Source of the DNA: Apostichopus parvimensis
Taxonomy: Eukaryota; Echinodermata; Holothuroidea; Aspidochirotida; Stichopodidae
Reading direction: 5' to 3'
Length of the DNA stretch: 31,717 nucleotides
Assembly (NCBI GenBank): GCA_000934455.1
Contig: KN884444.1
Span: forward strand, 43,418-75,134
The position numbers and the translations under genes are program-made. The notes under the pieces are model-generated. The model made no database searches and was not told the origin of the DNA. It saw nothing but the letters and a program-made list of their open reading frames with translations. Of this stretch, positions 1-13,100 are shown in pieces. The first letter of the stretch is position 1; every line of letters begins with the position of its first letter.

Positions 1-992
1 TTTAGCACGATATGCCAGTTTCGCGTGAATTTTTCGAAAGTGTTTTGCTGGATCTTTCGTATGATTTGAAAGGTGTACCAACTTACTTTTCGTACACAAT
101 TGGTAATTTCTCTACTGATTTTCAGAGTTTTTTTTTACAGTCAAGTGAATACATTGCCCTTGTGAGTGGGTTGGAGACACATCATTAGTCGTTATATTGT
201 GACTAAAATTGCGAGCACGCTCTCTGAACATTTTTCTTTTGTTTCTGAAACTTTCTTCTGAAATTTTCCTTAATGTTTTTACAGATGTACTTTTTTGTTC
301 CTTCGTGTTTTTTTTTAAGTTTCGTTTTTGTTATCTCGGACAGATTAAAAAATCATTGCAAGTATAAAGAAGTAGCTCTGCTGTGAAAAAAAAGTTCAAT
401 ATCGGTTTGCTGTTATCGGCAATTAGACAAAATTTTACCGATACCGATATGCTGCCGATATTGCAAATATCGGCCGATACCGATATTGAAAACGATTATC
501 GTAGCAACACTAATATGCTAAGTGGGGTACCACAATTGTCTTCAACGCATCTATATTTCATAAATGCAAAATCGAGTAAAGATGTATTTCAACGGCACAG
601 ATTTTCCAAGAATAATTGCAAAATTGAAGAAAGATCAGACCAGACATAAAAGTATTTATCTAGACGGTTAATTTTGGTCGCTGAGAAAAGATATTACAAG
701 TAGCATGCATCTGAACATTGCTGTTGTCCACATTCAAATAGTATAAATAAAGATGACAGGATGCCATGTCATTGACACTTGGGACTCAAACCACTAATCC
801 TGCTTTTTGCTAGCAGCAACTGTTCAAAACTGTTGTTCAAAGGACAGTTATTTATGAAGGTTTATCTTTTCTCTCCCTAACGACTGATATGCCAACAACA
901 GCAACAGTGACGATAAAAACATATATAACTTTGTAAGATCAACATTAACATTTGAAGGGTTGCTGAGACTCGCTTCAAATTAATCCTCCTAC
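1..992. other. NAA25 intron 19 and unassigned sequence at the left edge
   Basis: Begins with the intron after exon 19. Apart from the palindromic element at 373-512 I see no NAA25 C-terminal exon on the minus strand. A 58-codon plus-strand ORF starts at 12 but has no recognisable motif and is not called. Confidence 0.6.
373..512. mobile_element. Imperfect-palindrome MITE rich in ATCGG/CCGAT
   Basis: The left arm TAGCTCTGCTGTG then TTCAATATCGG mirrors the right arm, whose complement is TAGTGTTGCTACG then TTTTCAATATCGG. Between them ATCGG and CCGAT motifs repeat many times. The 88-codon plus-strand ORF over it is a by-product. No clear target duplication. Confidence 0.5.
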
Positions 993-1104
993 CTGCGACG
1001 GCCTCGTTGATCTTGTACGATTCCTGCACCAGGTGAAAGCTAAGGGCCATAACGGTGCCCAGATTGCCATCCAAATATTCTATTGTCAATGGAGTGGGTG
1101 GTCC
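993..1104 (-). CDS. NAA25: NAA25 exon 19 (last exon in window)
   Basis: Encodes GPPTPLTIEYLDGNLGTVMA then LSFHLVQESYKINEAVAG, between acceptor CATTCAG and donor GTAGGA. The open donor shows that the gene continues to the left. Confidence 0.85.
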
Positions 1105-4100
1105 CTGAATGGGAAACTTGAGTCAAAAAAGCCAAGAAAGACTTCTGTAACATTTCTCTAAAAAGAACCCGCAAAATACTCCAACAATTACACGATATAA
1201 AGAAGAAACAAACGTGATATATAAATAGTGCAAGCCATGTCAGGGATTGTCCTTTCTCATTTTCTCAGTGAAATGACCAAAAAATTATTTGATTCTGTGA
1301 CAGTTTTCTCCGATCGGTATTGCACGGTAATTCAAGGGGACGAGCGGATAGGTATTTACTTATGTCTCCGAGAGACCCCCCACAAACATATCTGCATATT
1401 TACATTGGACCAATTTACAATAAATTTTACAACACAAAAAAAACCATTCACTAAAAATGAACAGCTAAGTACTAAACTCCTAGCAATATCCTTAAAACAT
1501 CTTGGCATTCTTGTTCCTTGTTTTGTTCATCATTTTTTGGGGGGGGGGGTGGTTTGGGGAGGAGGAGGGGAGGGGGAGTGATGGTTCTTAGACAGAAAAG
1601 TGGTAGTAAGTTTCTTTGAATACCTAAATAGTATGGTACTTTGTATGCTTCTATATCTGTACTTCAGTGAGGATGATCAATTTGGGGAGGAGGGTGGGGG
1701 AGGGGGGAGCAAGAGGTCTATCTGTGTCCCTTTGGGAGGGGGATCATAGGAGCAGGTGCTCTAGGCACAGTGGAGGAAGGCCCGGATATAGAGAGAGAGA
1801 GACAAAAGTATTTTTTGATAAAGAAGACTTCATGATAATAAGAATCTTACTTTCTGCCTTGTCTCTTGATCTTTACTACAAGCTTGCAGAAGGTCCTCAA
1901 AGTTTTGCAGCAGGGATTTTCCACTCTCTTTGGCGTTGTAGTTGTCCCCTTTGTTATCGACTACGTTCTTCTCCCTGTTATTTTGTGATTCCGTCAGTGC
2001 GTTGGTGGACGTCTGCGGCTGCAGGTCTATCGATACTGCCAATAATCTTAACAGGTAATCTCTCAGTTTCACCCAAGAAGTCTCTTGTCTCAATGATACA
2101 GCTTTGTCATCAGCGCTCATTTGCCTGAAGAACGAAGGACGTGAATACCAAGATGAAAGGAATGGCAACGTTTTACAAAATATGTATTCAAGTAACACTT
2201 CTTGCGGTGAGGAGGAGGGAGGGGCGGGCAGTTCTGGGCATCCTCTATATGATCAGCTTACTGTTCACATTACTCTGCACTTTTGTCCAGGAGGACAACC
2301 ATGTATACTTCTGGGGGGGAGGGGACTTCAGCCCATTCCAGAAAAAAATCAGCCCCCCCCCACCCTAGCTGGCAGACAGAATATTAAAACAACAACAAAT
2401 CTTATTGTACAGTACATATTGTTTCAAAAGTTGCAAAATATAGTACCATTTTGCATCTAAGCATCCCCCTCCAGTTTTACAAAATTCTTTATACATCCCT
2501 CTCCTTGCACCAATTCCCCCAGGATGACTTCAGATCATAGCCCCTCCACCATTACAAACAAAAGAAAGGTGGTTGCACCCTTGAACGTTACTCACCTATG
2601 GGGTGGATTCCAAGACACCATGACATTAAGATCTCGCTGGTCAGTCACCTTGTCCCACTCTGCTGTGCCTAACCAGGAAAAAAAATTACAAAAATATTCA
2701 TTGCTTCAAAAATAAAATGAAATCCATTTTACTTATTATTATCATTAAGTATTTATCATATTATTATTATCATTAAGTAGTGATTCTTTCTTGCTTGCTT
2801 TTTTTTTCTTGCTCTTTTTTCTGTTCTCCTTCCTCTTACTTATCCTTTGTATTCTTTCGTTTGATGTTTTTGTAAAGGGCGACTGCTCGTAAAAAGCCCC
2901 GCTTCTTCAGTCATCCTCCACTTCCTTGTAATTTAACTATTCACCATTGTATTTATATTATGTGGAAATAAATCAAACTCAAATAGAATGTGAAATGTTA
3001 GGTTTAAGGAATTCTGGCTATATCCACCTTATCAGGCTAACTTGTAAGGGTATGTATCAGAAAGAGAATGTATTTCCACGAACAAAAGAACACACTTCCT
3101 TCGCAAATATATATCCCTCACAAGAGCATTTCCTATGGATGTATCCTAGCGGGCAAGTGGATAATTGAGTGCTGTATCAAACAGTTTGATTAATTATGCA
3201 AAACAAACTTAGCAGAGAATTCTCCACAACAGATTAATAAGTATGCAGCACTAGCACAGGAACTACCACAGGTTCTAGAGGTGACCCTCTTTGCATCACT
3301 TGTTCAAAAAGGGGGTTGGTAATTACCTTGATCGTATCACTTACCCTTCCCTCCCCTCGACCCACCCCCATTCTCCCCCTGCCATCCTCCAAAAACATAC
3401 TTTGTCAGCACCCCCTACCTTGATTTGGTAAAGCCATTGTTTGATCTATTGGTATTCCATAGACTTTCCTATACCACCTACCAATGACTAAATGACCACA
3501 GCACTGATAGAAAACAACACATCTGACTGACCGACTGACCGACCAGACTGAAGGCAATAATATCATAAATAATCCATAAGTTAGATTTGTGTAACAAAAT
3601 ATGTCATGATTTTTGTTCACTCTCATATTCTTCACCAGAATTCCTATTGAGATGTTAGAGTAGCCAATCAGCTCATCATGAAATTAAGAACAATGAAAAG
3701 AAAGACATCAATTGGGTTTAGATTTGGCTACACGAAGATGGAAAAAGGCAGTGAAAAAGGGGCCTACCTTGACTTGGGTCAATCTCCATATTGCGTACAT
3801 ATTCTGTGAAGGATTTGCCTTCTCTGTATCAAGAAAAGTAAAAAATGATCATAGGTAATCAAAGTTTTTTTCTCATAAAAATAACTATTTCATAAAGGAA
3901 TACTTAAAAGTCAACATTTTTGAAGAAAAAAAAAAGCAAATTTTCAAACAATCTGCATATTTAGGGGACAGAAAGCCAGAAAGAAAAATGAAAGATTTTT
4001 TTCTGTTTTAACCCCAAAAAATGTCCCTAAATGTATCTGCAAATCATCGAACACCGGTAAATTATTATCTATGTTAACTCGAGTAATATATCTCCATAAC

Positions 4101-7100
4101 TTGATGCCTTGGCCAAGAATAAAGGAGTCATCTTCTGCTTAAGTGAAAGTATCATTTCAGCTATCTTTGAAGACTACCACCTTTCTATTCCCCAGCCTGC
4201 ACTGCCCCCCTTCCTGCTTCCCCAACCCTTCATTTAAATATTCAAACATTACTTTCTGCAGTACCATCTCACAGTGTCCTCTTGGGCAAAGCAGATGCTT
4301 TCTCCTCCCCTGTACTTACCCATTGTTGCCCACCCCAGAACCTCTCAAACCCAACCAAACCCTGCTGGCTGTGATTAAATCATTTCCAAGCTCTGCATTC
4401 TTATCTCCATGTCTGCATACTACCTATTTACCTATTGCAGTACCACCTGACTTATTATCTCTACGCCATCACGGGTGAATCCTTTCCTTACCCTCCCAAC
4501 AACCACCTCCTACCTCATTTCAATTAATAATTATTAATTAATTTTTTTTATTAATTTTTTTTTTTATTTTTATTTTTTTTGTTACTTACTTTTCAGACTC
4601 TTTTAAGATGTCCAATAGCTTCTTCTCTATTGCTGTGTGTGCAAAATGTAACGAGTGTTTGATCTTCGTACTGAAATTCAAAAACTCTGGAATCTTCTCG
4701 TAGGTTCCAAATCTATAGGAGGCTATCATGTATTCTGTAACCTAAACAAAGAAATAAAAAATGATAATTAGCATAACAAGGAGGTCGGTAACGATGCCTG
4801 TTCTGTTTCAGAAGGTTTGTTCAGTTAACCCATCCTGGAAAGCGTTTACTTTTATATTGATGTCATATCAAACTAAACAGCCACATTATGCTTGTAGCTT
4901 ACTTAATTTTTTGTTTAATACCATCTCAGATGTAAATAGCATGGTTACCTCCAAATGAAACCTAAACATCACACACCAAATTTGCTGTTCCTTCAACGAA
5001 AAAATTAAGGCCAGGTTAATTGAGGGACGACCAGAAAAAAGAAAAAGAAAAAATCCCGATTAATTTGCCCTGTATGATAATGAATAAGAGTTAAAAAACT
5101 TAGCAGGATCTTGGTCTGCCTCTAAAGAACCAACAGCTAGAATTTGGCCAGATAACTTTGATACATTTACACGGGATGAGACATTGTTGCCGTCCATTAA
5201 TGCATCATTGCTTTTGAATAATCCTAAAATTAAATTGTAGCTAGGCGTTTACCTTCAGAGGCAGTGGTCAAAAGAACTACACCAACGCTCCAACAGTACA
5301 CTACTACACTGCCGTGCAGTACACAACAACAATAGTCAATACTCAATAGCACACCACGTCAGGATTACGTAACAGTATATAAACATATAGACAATCTGCA
5401 TTCCAGGAAGGAAAGCCACCGAATTATATAACAGTAACACTAAGCCTATACAGGTGCCGGTGTAGACGGTCCTTCCACAGCAAGGTGAAGTTAAACACTG
5501 ACACTAAGTGGTGAATTAGACGATCTCATGGGAGACCGACCCCTGTATGTTACGTAAGAGATAATCCTTACAGCAATGAGATACCAATCTCAAACAACCT
5601 TGAAATCCTCTGTAGGGTTAGCCAGTTACGAAGAATCTTATCTATTGAAAAATTCCAATCACCATGAGATACAAAAGCTCCCCCCTTCCACCCCCCTCCC
5701 CCCACCCCATCCCCCCAAAGATCCTCTTCAACTTAATTACCTCTCGTCTTCCTGATATAAAGAACCTCAACGTTGAATTGTAAAACTGAGATGCCGATGA
5801 AAGCTGACCTAAAGATTTGGCATATTTCAGTGCGTTGTACCTACGAGGGATGAGAACCGAAATGAGAAAGAATACTTAAACATATCGTTGTCTGTCGGGT
5901 AGAGAGAAGGGGGGGTGGATGGGTGGGAGTAGGGTTAACTGAATTTATGAAATTATTCAACAAACAAAAAAAGGTAGCTACAGATTATATCAGTTAAAAA
6001 CATGGTGATGTTATGATCTCCAACAAAGTTACAACATTTAGTGCTCCAGGAAGTTATTGGATTTTGAATAATACTCCCCTCAGTCTGATTCTAGGTTGGA
6101 GGGGGGTAACAATCCCGACTCCTCACTACCCCCCCCAACACACACCCAACTCCACACTAAATCAAAGCTTGTCCAAGACTGAGAGAATTATATTAGAGTT
6201 TATTCATCCATGATCACTTCAGATATAATATTTAAATTTTCAAAACCAATGAGGTCTTTTTTTAATAAGTAAACTAAACAATACTAAAACTACCATTCCA
6301 AGTTTGTGGGAGCACTTGCAATGATCATGAAAACAGTTAAGATTCAAATGAAACAAAGGAAAATAATTCAGGACACGAAACGTCGCCAAAACCATAACAC
6401 AATACTGTATTATCAAATGGTGCAGAATATTGTTAGGACGCTATCATTCACACCCACGCACACACCCTGTTGAATTGGTTTTACCTGTCATCATTATAAG
6501 TTAACGAACAACGGTTTTGTTTTTTCTAAACCCACTCCCGAACTGCACCCCTGTACCCCCACTTGCTGTCCCCCTGCCCTCAACATATCAATGAAAGATA
6601 CCTTTGAATAGGATAACCCCGACTACGAATGTAAAGACCTTTGTCAATTTAAAAGATATAAACTTCACGTTTCACTGGCTAGGGGCTGACAATGGGGTGG
6701 CTCTACAGGGCCTGAAGGGAGGGGCGGGGGTGGGGATACACAGAATAAACTTACCCTAGGGTATCCTGCTGCATGTGCTTGATATCAAGACCATCATAAA
6801 GACTGGGAACTGTGGTAAAGACACCTGAACAAATCCAAAAATATGGAGTATGTAATGTACACATTAAAAACGCACATACACACGTTCACTATGACATTTA
6901 ACTTGATAGCTGACTTAATAAATGAATAAGAACTAAAAACAGCTACAAGCTAATGAAAAGTTTGGACACAAACTTGATACAGAAATTTAGGGTTTTTGTC
7001 TTGGCTTCATGAATCAACCTATTAAAACATACACCCATACATGACAGTAGCATCAAACAGGTACAGGTGCCACAGGTGGCACAGGTGGCAAGTGGAAATA

Positions 7101-10100
7101 ACTCACAGATACTGAAATTACTACTTATATTAGGGTGCAAAGGAAAACACTGGTGCATTTATAAGGAATGCATTTGCAAGAATCTTGCTAAAAAAGCATC
7201 CACTCATGATTAAAATTATGGTTGTAAATCAATTTTACTGCTAAGAGACTTCACAAGGGAGTTCTGAGACCCTCTTCACCCTTCTATGGATTGGCTCCCG
7301 TATATATATCATGTAGGCTGTAGCTTTTACCGTACCTGCCATACAATAAAACCGCATCAGAAGAAGTTTAAAGTGGTGACTGGACTGGCTGTGTTTGTGA
7401 CCGAGCTTGAGAAGAATCAAACATCGCCAGAGGACACTTTCATCCTCTGAGGAAGGGAAGCATGGAGAGAAATTTAACTCACTCGTTAAACAAAAAAGAA
7501 AAAAAAAAGTATTTGCATGATGATCTTTTAAAGACACACCCATCCATCATGCTGAGGAATTTATAAATTTATACCTCAAACGGACGTTCACGGAATGATT
7601 TCTGTTTTATTCCATTTTAATAGTTCATTAAATCACATACTTTTTGCAGACTATTTTACCGTTTTGCAGGCCAAACTAATAACGGGAAAATAACTGCGTA
7701 AATATATAAAACACTCGATACTTAAAATGTAGGCTAAATTCCATTATCTAACTTCCCCCCCCCCCTCCGTACCGAAAGAAAAGAAAAAACTATATGTGAG
7801 TAGTTTGTGTCTTTGTGTATTAAAACATCTTTTTCTGTATTTCTCTCGCTTTAATCTGTATATGGTTTGATCATCATTAGCTTTAGGCAATTTGATGTTA
7901 AATTCAGTTCCAATTCTTACACATTTTAATTAATTGTGAAGCTACTTTATATTACTATTGCTTTGTTTTAGGCCAATGGTTCCCGACCTTTTTCAGAAAC
8001 TGCTACTCAAAATGCCCTCGATAAACCCCCCATGTCCTATCTGTGTGAAACGGACATTAAACATGATTGGAACACAGTTGACTTAGTCCTAAATCCATGA
8101 ATCTACTTCCAGTTGTTACAATGCTTTGTTTATGTCATCAGTAGTGCCATTCCCCCACCCCCCCCATCCCATCCCAAAACATTGGCTTATAACCCTTGGG
8201 GAAATTTATCCCCAGATTGGAAACAACTGTCTTAGGAACAATTCCATCAAATTTCCTATATTAGTGTTGACTGTTCTGTTGAAACTTTCCCAAAGTAATA
8301 TGGTTATTATGGTTGTAGATCAATTTTACTGCCAAAAGACTTCACAAGGGAGTTCTGGGACCCTCTTCACCCCTCTATGGATTCACTCCCGTATATATCT
8401 TTGTAGCTTTACCGTACCTGCCACACAATAAAACCGCATCAGGAGAAGTTTTAAGTGGTGACTGGACTGGCTGTATTTGTGTTTCAATAACTTCCAGCAA
8501 TACATTCTTCTTTGAATTTCGTAACCTCACCTGTGTCATGCCACACATCGACCAAGAGATGGACTGCCATCAATAAGTACTCGTCAGAATATTGCAGGTC
8601 AGTGTCTAGTAGTCCTTCGCCAAAACTTAAGCCTTCTTTGTATCTCTTGATGAGCTCTGAGGCAAGGTTTCCCTTCTCCTCCGAGCTCAGGGCGTCGTGG
8701 AAGCCGTAAAACCGGCTTATCTTCAGACTGGTGAGGTGTCTCTGAAGTTGCTTTACCTGAATAAATGGGAATGGTACAGGTCAGATTAAAAACTGAGAAT
8801 TTACCTCCTCCCCCCCACTCCACCTTTGTTTTTTTGCTGGTGGGAGCTCCATGCAAAGTCATAAACATCTTGGTTGCCATGCATATGGTCAAGATAATCA
8901 TGACACAATCATATCAACGATACAATTAGAGCTTACAAAAGGATGGGCACACAAGATTAAAAATTGATGTGTGGCTCCAGCAAACTTGAACAAGCTTTAA
9001 TACAGATTTCTTGAAATTGCAGAGAAACATGTTGTCATTATGTATTCGTTAGAAACACGCACAGACCTACATCTACCCTGATTGGCCAAAATCATTTCTT
9101 TCCCTGCTGACAGGTACCGCCCAATCTTTAATTACGATGAGGTACTCCTTTTCACAGACTTTAGACCCTTTTGCCACAAGTGGTCAATTTTAAACTGAAG
9201 GGGGTAAACATCAACAGGGTTGCAGGTTTGTTTTGTAAATACATTGCAGCTGCCTTTAAATTCAAAAGAATGACACCAAATGAATATTCATTATATTGCT
9301 TCTGTACAAACTGAATAATAAATCATCTAAATAACAATGAATATGCATCGTCTCTGCAACTATGGCAAACAGGATTGGACTTACCAAGGGTGTGCAGACT
9401 ATTTGGTCATTGATTGTTTGAAGTTCTGTCACTTCTGTACATATGACATCATAGTAGCATAGCAACGATGAATATTCATTATTAGACTCGGCAACGATGT
9501 GCAGACTACTTAAATAAACATTGAAAATTTGAAGTTCTGTCACTTTTGTACAGATTGAATCATGATACCATAGCAACAATGAATATTCATTGATACACTT
9601 ACCAAAGATGTGCAAACTTGCTCATTATTGATTATTGGAAATTCTATCACTTCTGTATGGATGCAGTCATGAAAACACCCAGTTGGGACAATTTTTTCTA
9701 TACTGTAGTGTTATGTCCCGCTTTTCCAGAGCACTCGTATTGTCAGAACGAACAGTGTGAATATCATGTTTCTATCAGATCAAGGTAAGGAACTGTTTGT
9801 ACTGTCAATACTAGTGCTTTGAGAGCATGATATTGGAGTACAGTTTAGAGAGGTATTAGGAAATTGTCCCAACTGGCTGATGAAAAACCTAGCAAGAATG
9901 AATATTCATGACTCAGACTTACCCTAGCAACAACGAATACACATGAATCAAACTTACCGAAGTTGCATAGACCATTGCTCCATCATTCATTTTAAGCTCT
10001 ACTAATTCTTCCATCCTCTGCAAACAAGACCGCCTCTCCAGTTCTGGCACCATGTACAAGTAAGGAGTGAGGTCGGAGAAACAACATGTCTTGTCAGCAA

Positions 10101-13100
10101 ACAGTCCAAAGTAACGAACAAGAACATCTTCTATGCTACCTGCAAAAAGGTAAAATAAATAAATATCGAAAAAAACAAAAGTTATATCTTGAGGAAAATT
10201 TGTAAGCAAAAACAAATGTGTATTTGATTCTTTTTATTTGTTTCATTTTTAACTCCCTTTCACTGCACATATTTTTCAGACAGAACAAGAGATGTGAAAT
10301 GGATCAAAGTATTGGTTCAGCTCTGAATAGTTAATTATGGGACATTTGGATGATCATCGCATTTGTGAATCTGAGAAGATTTGAATTCATTGTCTTAGTT
10401 GGTTGCATGAAAGTTGACCATCTGTGATCATCCTATTGTACTGAAAACATTTAACTTTAATGTATGTCTAACATTTAACCTTAATGTATATCTAACTAAG
10501 GCCAGTAAAAGTTCACATAAAATACAACCTACCGTATGAAACGATTCACATTCCTACCACATTAAACATGGTTACTGTATTATTGTCCAGTTGAACAACG
10601 AAACAATTACTTCAAATCACCCAATCACACTCAATATTTTTCCAACGCAAGTGACCTAACAGTACCTAATTATCTTTGGTACAATACAACTTTGTCACAC
10701 TAGATGCCCACTGTCCTTCCTTCCTCCCCAACCTCCCCCTCCCCACCACATTGTCACTTTCCTCTCAACCACCTCCCACCACCTCCTCCTCCTCCTCCTC
10801 CTCCATACCTGCTTGAGGACCTTCTTCTAACTTTCCCTGAGTTGATAACCTCAATAGTAGCTCTAGTTGAGCTAAGTAAGGTCCTCTCAATGCCTTTCCC
10901 GTTTTCTCTCTCACTTTCTCTTCTTCATTTGCTATCCTCTCCGAGATAAAAGCGGCCATCTCGGGGAGGTCATAATCAGTAGTCTGGGAATCCTCTTTGT
11001 TAGTATTATTGCAGTCTTCATGAGATGTAGCATTCTCTTCACTACCACAAAAACACAGTAAAATAAACAATATTTCCTGTTTCCAGTTATAGAAATACTT
11101 TATGAAATTACATGTGGCAATAATATCTTTGACTTCCAAGTTCGGTGAAACAACAACATTCAAACAGATCAAATTTGATGATGAGATAAGATTATTACAG
11201 GGCGATGTTTAATAAACTTGAAAACTACGAGATAGATGGTTCAAACCACTTTCTAGCCAAAAACTGATTTGCTCTTCTCAATTTCTACTCTGTACAAATT
11301 CCCAGTCAGTTTCTATTGTTCATTTACTTGGGATAGTAATTAGAAAGAGTATAAAGCAGTCTTTACGGTTTGAATCTCAACAGCCAATGTCATGGCAATT
11401 TCTGACATTTACTTCCCTTCACACAAGATAAACAACAAAGATGTCATTGATTTCATCCTCAGATATGTTGTTCTTGAGAAATTTAAGGAAATTGAATGCA
11501 ATTTAACATCAAATTCAGTGTTACTAATTCCATAGGTCATCTTTAATCATATGCTTTCATCAAACAGTTACCGCCAAGAACAGTTGCATGTAAAGGCCAT
11601 CCCTATACAGAGAATGACACTGAGATACACAGTAATCTTGGATAAGAGTCTGCATGTCAAGTACTGGTATTGTAAAAGATCTGAAAATTGTATCTTTTTT
11701 TTGTCAAACAAAGAGTTGGAAAACTTCTTTGCATGGCTTTCCAGTGTTCATCAATTCAACTGAAGTTATACTGTGTAATTCCCCACCCAACACCTCTCCC
11801 CCTTCTCTGTTTTCATAGCACCCAACAAATGGTGTTGGGTGGGAAATAACACCTCTCCCCTTCTCTGTTTTCATAGCACCCAACAAATGGTCACATGTTT
11901 TCCAAAGTTTTGTTTCAGATTGAGATAAAATCTGAGCTTCATTTCTCCAAAGACGTGCTGACAGTACTATATTGATGATTGCTTTTCATAGCAGAATGGA
12001 AGGCCATAAATTGGTCACTCTCTAAACGTAATACAAGGATTAACTGAAAGAAAATTAACAAGAAACTCTGAAACACATGCCCCTGCACAGAATCCAACCC
12101 TCCTTTAATCTTTATATGGGTGAGAGTGAAAGACAAACCTCCCGGTATCAGGTGGCTTCCATCCATTTTCCCGGAGTTTGAACCCTGAAGTTAGATAACG
12201 AGTGTAATACAACCAGTTGTCTGGGCTGTGTAATGGACAGAATACAGTAACAGAATTAATATATCAATCCTCTCTTCATTAGCATAACAAAACATGATAA
12301 TATATATTTAATGATATATATATATATAAAGGATCTACATGTACATATTCACTCTGGTCAAAATACTCTTTAAGCCAAGCAAAATAACTGAAGACTGTCA
12401 TGAGTGCCCAATCAGTGGCTTTGTTGGATAACCGGGAGTGCATAGAACTGACCAAATAGAGTGTGGGAGGGGGAGCCTCAGGGGGTTACAACCATGTGGC
12501 TCACAGGCCAGGGAATACATGGAGGGGATGGGAAAAATATGAGATAAATAATAGTGTATTTTAATTTCCATAGTATACTTCAGGAGAAATGAAGAGTGCA
12601 AAAGGGGACAGTGATATTATTGTCCCTGTTCGATCTGGATCTGGGTGCCTCTGGGGGTGGTGATGCTCAAATGTGCAATTTAAATGATTACATTTTCCTC
12701 ATGTTTTGGTGGCTTCATAGCACAATCCAAAACAAAGAAAATCAATGCGATTTATTTTAGTGTTTTTTATCATTCAATGTGCATGAAACCAGCACCTGTC
12801 AAAAGTGAAGACAAATTCTTACATTTTGAACAATTGAACGGAAAAAGTTCAAAGAATGATTTTAAGAGTGAAAGATGCTTTGAAGATATCAGAAATTATA
12901 AAAAATAAAAAAATTCTCTTTGTTAAGGGGTTTTGTTTATCTATATAAATGTTGGAGGTATTGTATTGAAATAGAAATGAAAAGGAGACAGCACAAGTTT
13001 TGAGAGAAAAACTAAAATTGAGTAATACATTTGCCAATGTGTGGAGAAGAAAAAGAAAACTATTCAACCTTATAAAACACCAATAATGCAGCACTTTAAA

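Noticed and set aside
12..188. 58-codon plus-strand ORF at the left edge
   Set aside because: Short, no recognisable motif, no supporting splice site. Could be chance.
383..649. 88-codon plus-strand ORF
   Set aside because: Lies over the palindromic ATCGG element, with no domain and no coding character outside the repeat.
9262..9615. 117-codon minus-strand ORF
   Set aside because: It is read-through of the exon 10 junction copies, with the same peptide recurring about every 36 residues. It has no acceptor and no start in a gene context.
10704..10949. Proline-rich plus-strand ORF
   Set aside because: Made of the CCT/CTC microsatellite and the antisense of NAA25 exon 9.
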